Part shown: in pieces, positions 51,562-63,500 of the stretch
How positions within the stretch are numbered: position 1 is the stretch's first letter
Layout of the letters: each line of letters opens with the position of its first letter
Assembly: GCA_005798335.1 (NCBI GenBank)
Contig: SYJV01000285.1
Coordinates: 1 to 64,000 of the forward strand
Origin: Planctomycetaceae bacterium
GTDB lineage: Bacteria > Planctomycetota > Planctomycetia > Pirellulales > Pirellulaceae
DNA length: 64,000 nt
Reading direction: 5' to 3'
Translations under genes and position numbers: made by a program
The notes under the pieces: generated by a model
The model's input: the letters and a program-made list of their open reading frames with translations, nothing else
What the model was told of the DNA's origin: nothing
Database searches by the model: none

Positions 51562-54500
51562 TTATTTTTCTACTCCCATTTTTCTACCAACCTCCTCCTG
51601 ATTCGCGTTGGAGATCGTATGGCCATCAACGATATCCATAATCCCTGTCGGATTCTGCCTTAGGTCGCGTTGCAAGCGGAATAGACGCATGTGGCTTTTC
51701 CTATTTCCTTCTCCTTGTGCAGTCGACAAGGCTGACGCCGGATCTAGCTCGTTTTTCAGACGGGCTTTTTCAAAGATATCCTTTACGCCAAAGTCAGAAT
51801 TAACGAAGATCCAATCGTGATTCTTGTCGTTGAGCAGCGTGTCGACTGCCGCATCGTCAAAGGTGTTTCTAGGATTGGTCTCCGAACGTAAGAACGTGCT
51901 GCCATTGAGACCACCCGCGGTTGTACCGAGCAAGTGATCGACTCGCTTTTTGAACGAACCATTGGATGTCCATTCACGCTGGATGTCCTGGAGGGCTGCT
52001 TCATTATTCTCGAAATCGCTATACCCAGCTATCAGAATATTTTCGTCTTTGCCACCGAACAGTAGGTCACGATCAAGCCCTCCAATGAGAATATCCCTGC
52101 CTGTACCGCTCCTTAGATCATCGTCGCCTGCTCCACCGATCAGTATGCTGTTGCCCTTTCCGCTGACAAGCAGGTCGTTACCGTCGCCACCCATTAGCCA
52201 TGTATCCACCTTGATGTCGTCATTCACTTTGATGGAGTCATTGCCTGCCTGACCGTAGACAACAATCCGGCTGGTTGGCATTGCGAAGGAACCGTCGAGC
52301 ATTCCGTTAATAAAAACGTCCAAAACTTGGTTCTTTCCATTGCCTCGCGATTTGACTTCAATCAGATCGTCGAGGTTTGAACCTTTGACAATCAACATGG
52401 TCCGACCTGGGTTCAAGGGATCCGAAACAATGTCTGACACGGCAATGCGTATCACGTGCGTGGCCACAGTCCCTTCTGCACCGTCTTTGTCGATGGCTAC
52501 AACAGTTATCGTGTAAACACCGCGATGGAGGTAAACATGGTTGAGCGTTGGCCGAAGGATTCCCTGAACGAGCTCGGGCACGGAGCCGTCACCCCAATTG
52601 ACTCGGTAAGTAAAGCCGCTGGCTTGATCGATACTCGATGGGTCGACTGCGGCCATTTGAACTGCGATCGGTTCATTGGGCGCGCCTTTTTCGGGGGCGG
52701 ACATGATCGTGGTTTGTGGAGCTGTGTTTTGCACATCCACGGAGAACAGGGCGCTCGCGGTCACCGAGAACCTCGACGCCGTCTCCGTTGAGATCGCTTC
52801 AAGCCTCAAATCGAATCGCCCATTGTCCCTCACGACAATGAAGATCTGGCTTAATTTGCTTGAAGGAATCCGCCAAGTGCCGTTACCTAAGTCGACTCCG
52901 ATACTTCGGTTGCTCTCATTTACAAAGGAAGCAATGCTTGGAACATCGTGAAGCAGAATGTCAAGTGACTCGGATCCGTCTGTATCGGCGAGAGAAGCGG
53001 TCAGGAGCAATTTGATGAGAGTTCCTTCATCTCCGGAAACACCTTCAGCCGTAACACGAGGTGCATCCGTTACTGGATTGACGACGACGGAGACCGTTGC
53101 GACAGATTGGTCATTATTAACATCGCGAACTGTGTATTGAAACTGAGTATTTCCGGAAAAATCTGCAGATGGTGTAAACAGAAACGTATCGTCGGACAGG
53201 ATCGTCGGCGTATTATTGTTACGGTAAATGACGCTCCCGTTGGACGGTTGCGCGAGTAGGACGGTAATCGGCAAATCGTTTAAGCCAAAGTCATTGGCAA
53301 ACGGATTGAAGGCAATGGCAATATCTTCGTTGGTTGTGATTTGGTCGTTTCTTGCGTCCGGCAACGAACCAATCAGCACTTGTTCGATATTGGTGTAGGT
53401 TACTGGCAACGGCGTAGTCAGACTTCCACTTGGAATGACTGCCGGTGCCGAAACCGAGTCGAGAATACGCAGTGTATCGCCGGGATTTGTCGTTGGATTG
53501 AGACCGTTGATGGAAACTTGTTCGACAGCGGTAATGGTTGTTGGAGTCGAGAGAGTACCACCCGCGACTTGTGTGCGGATTGTTCCCGAGCTTGCGCTCG
53601 TTGCATCAACTTCGAACAAATCCGCAGATGCAGATCCTGAGACCAAGATCAAATCCGTTCCATTACCGCCGACAAAACTAACGCCGTTTAGAAAGCTCAA
53701 ATTCCCTGACACCAAGTCGATGGCCAGGGAATCGTTTCCATCTCCACCCAAGGCAGACACTTGATCGATGGACGCGCCGAGATTGAACAGCTCGGATGTA
53801 GCTGGGCTTGAAGCATGCACGACCGAGAATTGGCTGGGGTTTAACAGCATGGAATCGTTTTGGCTCGTTCCATTTACGGTTAACGTGCTGAGGCCAGTAC
53901 TGCGTACACCGCCGATGATATCTGCGATGTAGTTTCCGGTTGGAGTCGCAGTCGCGTTCACTTGGTTTGAGCCCTGTCCGATATTCAGTGTCAGTCGGTC
54001 TCGCACGCCACCTGCGGACGTCGTCAGCGGTGCAATCCGATCAACGTTTATAATGTCGGAACCATTGTTCGCATTGATCGTTGTAGGTCCCTGCAAAGCA
54101 GTTTGGGAGAGCGAAATCGTATCTGCTTCGGTACCGGTCGAAAACGTTATTGGTCGCCCGACAAAAGTTCCGGCGGCATTGATAACGCTACCTACAGTTG
54201 GATCGGCATTTCCGAAGTCAGCCACGACACCTACGACAGTGCCTTGAACTAGACTTCCAACGCTCGAACTAAAGTTGTCGCCTGCGTTCAACTGCACTGG
54301 GCCGGCATTAGCGATCACTTGGGCAGATGCCAGGATCAAGTCACTGCCAGTCGCTGCGGTATCCGATACATCGACTCGAATGCTACCGGTTGTACTGCGA
54401 GCTTCTGCTAGCGTCATACTTCCCGACGTTTCCGAAAGGAATAGACTTCCACGAGCAGTCGCTCGCACGGAACCGGTTGCGGAGATAGCTGAGTTGACCT

Positions 54501-57500
54501 CCAATGCGTTAGTTGTGGTGCCGATGCTGGGGGCTGGATTGGTGGTCGCATTATTGGCAACCAGCGAAATACTGTTACCGACAACGTCAGCATCGGGATC
54601 GGATACTCCCTCTAGAATCGAACCAGTGGCGGCGGTTAGCGATACACTGCCGCTACTGCTTACCAACCCAAGATTCATGTTGCCGTTTGTTTCCACCAAG
54701 AAAATGTCCCCGGTTGCCGTCGCGTTCAAACGTGAAGTCGAATCCACATCGACCGGTGCGGCCGCAGTTCCGATCAGGGTTGCTGCATTCAAATGGACAT
54801 TCAGGCCGACCACGTCGGCGGCGGCGTCGGTCGGCGAGACTATGATCGAATTATTCGAATTCAGAGTCACATTGCCTTGAGTTGTCGTGATAGCCCCGAT
54901 CCTCATAGCCCCAGAGGTTTCCGAAAGGGTGATATCTCCATTCGTCGAGACATCTATGGTTCCACCCCCGACGTCAGTTCCAGCGTTAACTCCCATCTTG
55001 GGCCCGCTGAGTTCTGCTGCCGGAAGATTGGCTACGACACTAGAGCCTTTGATAAGATCGAAATTCCAAGTGCTTGCGACAGGTGCTGGACTGGTACTTA
55101 TCCCCAACACGCCAAGATCGACAAACGGAAACTCCTCCGTTGTTTCGAAGTGTGCTCGCACTAAGGTGATGTCATTTTGTTTTATTTCGTTTACACGCAA
55201 TAACGGCAAGACCGATGGCGATTGAGTTTCCTGGACGCTCGTATGGAGCAATACGTTGCTAGATGAATTGGTTGCGACAATATTCGACGCGTCGATGGTT
55301 ACAGGTGTAGTTGTCTGTCTAATACGAGCGATCAGATCCAAGGCTATCGATCCGACAGCGTTTACATTCAAATCCTCCTGTCGTCCATCGCTGACAATGA
55401 TCTCGACAGGCAGCCGCCCGGCAATCGTTCCCACACTACCGTTGGCTTTTAATTGAGCAACATTGGTGACGAGTTTTACGTTGCCAGTACTCGCTCGAAT
55501 GAGATCGCCAACGGAATCGATCGTCGATTCACCGACTGGGTTGTTGATGACTCCACTTAAGGTGATCGAAGGCGTTCCGCTCTTGGAATTGTTCTTAATG
55601 ACGATCTGCGTATCGCCGTAGTCCTGAAAAACGTCGAAGGCAAGGTGATTGCTATTGGGTACATCGATTACTACGTCGGGTGTTGCGGAGCTGATGACGT
55701 TAATGTTTCCGATTTGCAGAGGCTTGTTCGAGCTGTTTTGAATGAGCACTTCGTCGAAAGCGCGATCGATGGTGAAACTCCCTAGCGTTCCGGTTATGGA
55801 AGCGTCTTCGCCAGCGTTAATCAACGGAACTTCAAACAACACATTCCCAAACGCGCTGGTGTTGTTGATTGAATTGACGACGATCGTCGGAGCAGCAACA
55901 TTGCCAAGAGTGCCGGTCGGATTTGCCAATGTGCCGTCGGTGTCGTTGATCGTAACACCCGTCGCAGTCGTGACATTTGCGGCAGTGGATCCGTTGGCCT
56001 CCACGATCAAGGTTGGAGAGTCGGCACCTTTGAGATAGACGTCCGCATTCCAAACGATGTTGCGGTCTCGATCGAAGGATGACGTAATGTTGCCAGAGCC
56101 TTGGCGAATGGCTCCGTTTTCGGTCGAAGTCGCTTGGAAAAGAGTGACATCCGTATCGGTTCTGACGGTCAAATTGCGGGTTCGAATCGACGACCGGTCA
56201 AAGGCTTCAATTCTGGAAAGCGAATCTTGACGAATGACTACCAGGGCAGCAGGGTTCCCAAAGACACCATCTTTATCTGAAGTAGATTCGACCTGCATTC
56301 TTAGATCAGAGCCTGTACCTTGCAGCGACTCAATGGTCGTGTTCGTCGCGTCGATGATCGAATCGCTATGAAGCTTGACGTTGGAATCACTGTGGAGTTC
56401 ACCGGTCGACGTCGAAGTCACAATGACGGCTGCCCCAGCAGATCGAGCATTTGCATCGGATTTGAGATTGATGTCGGTCACGTCTGAAATGAGCACAACA
56501 TTGGGTGCCGTCAGGGTAGAGAACGCCCCAACGGAGACCAAGGATTGTGCAGGAGCAGCGGCTGTTCCAAGCTTTGTGCTTGAGGTCGCGTGCGAATCAG
56601 CCGCTAGGCCACCGGTATTTGCGTGTGCATTGGCGCCGAATCGTTCCGATGCGTCGCTTGGATCATTTGTCTCTCGAGAACCAAACTCGGCCTCGTCGAT
56701 TTCACTCTCTATAGTGAGCGTATTGCCAGCTTCGATATCAACATTTGCATCCACAGATGCTTCAAGATTGTAGTCGCCCACGATTGTTGAATGCGCATTG
56801 GCAATGGGAACGGCGGCGACGGCGCGAGAGTGTGCAAACGCGTCTCCATCTTGGGACGAATCAACGCGTAGCGTGAAATTGTTTTCAGCGTCGATGTTGG
56901 AATGCGATGCCCCTTGTCCACCCTTCACAGTTGCTAAAACCGTATTCTCCATATTCACAAGCGCATCCGCATTTCCACGTGCGACCAGGCCGCCACTCAC
57001 ATTCCGAGCGACCGCCGCTGTGTTGCTATCCGCTTCCGAGCTGATGGTAATATTGACGGCAGATATATTTACCGCTCCACCGACTTCGGTTCGCACTGTT
57101 GGCTTATAAAAACTCGAAGAATCCGAACCGACCAGTCCGATTAAGGCGCCGCCGGACCCTTTCGCATATGCGGTCGAAATCTCGTCTGCGTCCATTGCTT
57201 CCGCTTCCGGTATGTCCATGGCGACAACGGATGGGCCGTTTCCATCGCCGAAGTTTGCGCCAATGTCGACCAAGCTACCGGCGGTGATTGTCGTGCTCTT
57301 TACATCTGCGTTCACACTCGGATTCACCGTGATGTTGGCTTCGGATTTTCCGGCAGAAAACAAAGCGCCGATCGAAGTACCTTTCGCAAAAGCATCGGCA
57401 TCCGCTTCTTGGTCTGCGATGATTCTGACGTAGTCCGTTACATGGATCGTCGAACCATTCACGAACACAGAGCTGTTGTGCTCTGGCAAATCAACTCCCG

Positions 57501-60500
57501 GGATAATGATGCGACCGCTGCCGATCCCACCCAAACTCGGACGAGCGCCTTGAGAAATCGAGGCTTCCGAAGTTGTAGCATTACCAGCTAAAATACCACC
57601 CGTCGCGGCTCGACCTTCGGAGACGGCTCGATCGATAGACATCGATCGCACATCCAAACTAGTGGCATTGATCGTGCTATTGGATTGTATTCCGGCGCCG
57701 GCAATTCCAGCTACATCTGCGTCGGTCTGCACGCCTCCGGCACCCAATAGGCCAATGGTTAGCGAACCTCCAATCGAATTCGCGTTGTTGGTCGAATCTG
57801 CGTTTACCTTGACCGCATTTTCGGCAGTGATCGAAACACCATCGAAGATGAGCGCGTCGACAACAGGACTGGACTCGCTAAAGGCGCGGGCGGTATTGCC
57901 AGCAATAGCGGCAGCCGCTCCTGCCTCAGCTTGTGCGAACGCTCCTCGCTCGAAAGTAATTGTCGTACCTCCAGGAAGCGCTGTTATCGATGGCTTGTTA
58001 TGTTGTGCAAGAACTGCGACATCTCCGCCTGAGTTGATAGTCGTTCCTCGCCCTACTGCTGCCTCTACTTCCGGTGAAACAGTGGCTGTCGATCGACTGA
58101 ACCCGAGCGACGCGCCAGCCGCCAATTGAATCCCAAACAGTTCAGCGTTTGCGTCGCTGTTCGAAATGGCACTGACTTCCACGTCGCCACTAACGGTGAT
58201 GAAGGAATTCGATGATGAAGTTCGGCTTCCCAGCGAGGCTTCGATCGACGGCGTTATTTCAGCGGTTGCAAAATTGAGAGTTGCCGCGCCAACTACTCCG
58301 GCTGCCAACGCCTTAGCATCTGCATTCACCGTGGTAGTACTATTCGAGTCCACTGACAAGTTGGCGACTGATTTTCCTGGCTGACTCCCGATGTGGACAT
58401 GGTCGCCCACCAAAGATGATGTGTTCCCATCTGCCACTACTTTGGTAACCGTTACACCCGCAGCGCCGCCGACCGCTAGTGCACCCTGTCCGGTCGATCC
58501 GTCCAGCGTTGTGATACTAGTTGCATCCAAATTAACCGAAGCGGCTTGTTGGATGGCTGTATGCGTTCCACTCGATCCATCGATGCGAGCTGTCGTTGAA
58601 CTATCATCGCGAATGGAAGTAACCGCTGCACCTAATGCCCCACCTAAAGCTCCTTGGCCAGAAAAACTTTTTCCTTCAGTATCGTTGTTGAAGCGCGATT
58701 TGATGCTGACACTGTCCGCGTCTTCAAGAGTACCAGCGAAAAAGGCATCGGTTTTGAAGTGAATTCGTTCGACATTTACTGCTGCACCGACTGCGGCAAC
58801 GGCTGCGGCCGAAGCGGAACCGGCGAAGCTGCTTAAATCTACATCGGTCGTCGCGTGGACACTGATATCGTCACCAGCCGCCAGTACTGCGCCTGGGCGA
58901 ATCTCGGCGACTGTCCCCGTTGCATCCGAGCTGTTGAACAAGTCAGTCGTGATCTGGGCACTAGTCAACGTATTCTGAGCAAGTGAGTCTTTGCTGGCAC
59001 GAAGAATATCGGCGATCTGAGACTTTGGCGTTTCTTGTGCAGGAGGATTACCATTGACTCCGCTATACCTACTCAATCCCTGGCTGAGAATCGTACTGAC
59101 ACTGGCAGAAGCTGTAGCAGCTTGTTGATCGACCGATGACCCGCTATGACTCAGGCTATTCGTTGTGGTCTGGTCATCGGAATACGTCGAATCAAACTTT
59201 GTCCCCAGAGCCCAAACGGCTACAGAACCTGCAAAAGACGCTGTCGCTGCAAATCCACCGCTTACACCAAGGCTCTTGATATCCTCCTTAGCAAGTGAGT
59301 TCACCACGATATCGTTGACGGCGTGAACCGTTGCATTTGACCCAATGAAAGCAGTTGTGTCGTTGCGAACGACGCCAATGTCTACTGCACCAGCGAGTGC
59401 TCCTGAGCCAATGGCAAGCCCTCCTGCTATTGACCGGGCGTCGACTTCATTGCCTGCGATCACATGTACGGACTGCAAAGCGTTCTCGCCGGAATTTAGT
59501 GTATTGATGCTTGCACGGTCGCCGATATGAGCCGACGTGTCCGAGTCGATGACATTGACATTGATTCCGCCTGCCCCAGCAAAGCCAGCGCTTCCAGCGC
59601 CCGAGGCGGCAATGTCCAACAACGATTCTTTAGAGCTGGCTTGAACAACTACACCGCGAGTCGTTGTCGTCGACAGCGTAGAGCTACCTACGTCATTGAG
59701 CACAGTAACGTTTGCAGAGTTTGCCTTTGCATCCACTATTGCATCGTTCGCAATGAATGCTTGTGTGTCTTTGTGTATAACATTGACACCTAGCGACACG
59801 CTCACACCCACTGAAGCCCCGAAGGCTGCCGCTCCTGCAATCGTATCCAAGTCGGTGACATCCGACGCGATCACGACAACATTTCCGCCTGCGTCTACGT
59901 CAGCACCTGCATCGATAGAAGCGTACGTCGTATTATTCAAGGCAAAGACTGCAACGGAACCACTGCCACCACCACTGCCTGACGCCGAACCAGAGGCCGT
60001 CAATAGCAAGGAATCTTCTGTGGCGTGAGCTTGAACGGTGACGTCTTGCTTGGCCGATACTTGTGAGTTCTCACCGATCGAAGCATGTGTATTCATGTGA
60101 GTTGATTCGATGTTGCCCGCGGGTGCAATGGATGCTCCACCCGTTGCCGTCAAGGCTCCTGAGAGTCCTAAATGCGAATAATCGCTTGCAGCAGCCACTA
60201 GAACCGACTGGCCGATGCCCGCGGCATTCTGGTTTCCCGTGTTGATCAGCGCGTTTTCGCCGATGCGGGCAGTTGTATCCACGCGCAAGATCGCGGCTGG
60301 AGTCGATAACCCAAAGGTAAATCCGCCGCCGACACCCGCCCCGGCGATATAAGAGGCAACATCGTCACGATTGGTGGCCGTAACGACGACACCTCGACGC
60401 GATTCGGTTGCGTTGGTAGCTACGCGAGGGCGAATGATGCTCGAGTCGGCTAAGTCGTTTTGGCCATCGCCATCGGAGTCACGCGATGGAAAACTCGGTG

Positions 60501-63500
60501 GCTTAACGCGATCGCTGTCGAACGCAACATTTGGAAACGCAATATTAAACTTGCCACTGTTGGCGGTGACCGGACTGATCGATGCCAGCGAGTCGGCATC
60601 GACTTGAGCAGTGGGAGCAATGATTGCTTCCGTCAATTTGCGAACGACGGCGATCGAAGCCGCCCCGCCGACGGCTGCTCCTCCAGAAACACCGACACCA
60701 CCTCCAACGAAATCCATTGTATTTTTGTCGTCGGCCGAAACGATTACACTTCCGGCTGCATGCGCGACGCTCGGCGCAAGCGGTGCAAGGTCGTCAAGCG
60801 GACTGTCGCCAAGGATGGCCTGCGTCGTCACATCAACACTATAACCCGATAGGGCACCCAGTATGCTTGTGGAACCGGACACGCCGACCGAAGCCGCAAC
60901 CGAAAAAACATCTTCGCTGGAGTTAGCTGAAACGGTTATGTTTTTGTCGGCGTTCAAATGGGTTCCGCCTCCCACGAACGCCCGTGTGTCCTTTTCAATC
61001 CTAGCTGCATCAATCGAACCGCCTATTCCCCGATTACCACCAATTGCCGCAGTACCTGAGGCGTTCTTCAGAACGGTGTTGTTCTCTGCTTGAACCAGAA
61101 TGCTGGACATGCCCGGCTGGGTTGCACGATGAGCAGCAATTGTTGCGTTGTCGTCGATATATGCCAACGTGGTATCGTGGATTCGAGAGATAACAGCCGA
61201 CCCTGCAACTGCACTTTCACCAGCACCTGCGCCACCAACGGCGAACGGCACCACCGATGAATTGCTGGTTGCATCAACAGTTAATCCTGTTGTGCCTCCA
61301 CTTGTTACGGTCGCGTCCTGGCCGACATACGCGAGAGTAGTACGTTCGATCTTGACGCTCGTTAACGACGAACCAACGCCAACATTGCTGCCGCCACCTG
61401 CGGAGCCAGCCACGACTACTGCCTTGAAATCGTCATCGGCATTCATTTCGATGTTGCCGGCGGAAGTTACATGGGCACCTTCAGAAATATATGCTTCCAC
61501 GGTGTGCGCGATATTCACCAAAGAGGCCGAACCGCTAACGCCCGAGCCACTTGTGGCGATCGCCAGCGAAGCCGAAACCGCGATCAGATCTACATCATTC
61601 TCAGCCAAAACATTGACGTCGCCCGTCGCGGTTAGGTCGGTCGAACTGGATATTTCCAAACTATGTGACTTACCATCGGCTACGCGATCGTCGAGTCCAA
61701 TCGCAATACCTTTTTTTGCTGCAACAGGGCTTGATGCCAGGCTGATATGGTTGGCATCAATTCGAATAACAAAGTATGTAGTCCCATCTGCAAGTCCACC
61801 GATGCTTGTCCCGCCCCCATTGCGATAGACAATTGGTTGGCCAGTTGTTAATTGATGGTCGTAAATCAGTATCCGGTCCTCGAAGACGATTTCGTTCCGA
61901 TTTAGAATCGCGTCGTCGGTTGGATCGAACGTCTTTTTCGCAGCTCCGATCCAAGCTGCAACTTCGGTATCGGTGAAGACCAAGTCCGCATTGGCACCCA
62001 CGGAAAAATTTCCGCCGGCGCTAATACCAATTGCACCTGCAATCGGGATCAGATGATTCGCGTTGTTTGCTAGAACGGAGACGTCCGTAGCGTTCATGGT
62101 TGTTCCATCGCCAAGGTAGGCGAGCGTACGCTGGTTGAGAGAATTTAGGTTCGCACCGCCAGCGATGGCCGGGTCAGCCTTGGCACCGGCACCGCTGGCA
62201 GAGATACCGAGAATCGTGTTGTCAGAGTGCGCGTCCAGCTCAACTGCCTCAGCTTGGATGTCGGCGTGCGCGGTGTAGGCCCGCGTTGTCTGGATGAGTT
62301 GATTGTGCGCGTACGTACCGCCAATACCAAATTGCCCGTTTGCGAATGCGAAGGCGCCAGCACCAGAAATGAGTTGCGGATTGCTTTCAGCTTCCAGAGT
62401 GAGATTTCTACCTACCGTCACAGTCACGCTGTCGCGAATGAACGACTCGGTAACTTGATCAATCCAATTTAGCCCTACCGATCCGGATAGCCCCATTCCA
62501 AAACTGGCGCTGCTGCCCGTGCCCAGATCGACGTTGCCGGTCGAGCTACTGCTACCATTGTCCGTTCCGGTTGCTATTCCGGCAGAAGCCGCGATGCTCC
62601 AAGACTGAGGATTGGAACGAGCAGAAGCCGACAGATCATTGCCGGCATGAACTGACCCAAGCTCTCCGCCAAAACCACCCGGGGAAACGTCTTCCTGAGA
62701 GTCGCCAATGAAAGCCAGCGTTTGGTCGCGGATTTCACTGATCGATACTCCCATACCAACTCCCGTTGCACCACCGATGGCTATGGCTGGTGCAATCGAG
62801 ATCACATTCACGTCGCTTTGTGCATCTAGATTTACATCGCGTACCGCGTCGACCACAGCGCGATCTTCGATGTAGGCTCGCGTTTGGTTGCTTACTCGGT
62901 CGAGCATAGCTGCTCCATCAATCCCAATTTTTGTTGCAAGGTTGCCAGAGAAGACCACTGTCGTCAAATCCACGTCGGTAGTGGCCGTCAGTTTTACGTC
63001 TAAATCTGCCGAAACTTGCGGCAGGTCGTCGATGTGTGCATTGGCAAAATTCTGTGTGAAGATCAGATCTATGAAGCCGCCGACTGCGGTCTGGGCGTCA
63101 TCTCTAATGAAGTTGAGAACCGACGGGTTGCCGGCGTAGTTGACAACTTCCATCGAGCTTTCCGCTGTCACCACAACGTCTTGAAGACTTACGCGTGTCG
63201 GTCCGGTCCAGAGTTCATCCGAGCGTTGGTTAATACGAGCCTGCGGCGCGATGCCTGCATCTGCTGAATTGTATGTGAACATTAAATTGATACCGCCGCC
63301 GACAGCCGTACCGCCGCCTGCAACCGATCCGCCGGCATGAATGAAACTTGTGCCTATTTCTTCTTCGTCGAGAACGTGATTCACGAGATTATTCGTGGGC
63401 TGTTCGATTTGCTGCTGGACAGACGAAGACTCGTCGTTTTCTGCGTCGCTGCTGAACGCGGACACATAGCCGTAAGCGCCTCCGATTGCCTCGGTTTGAG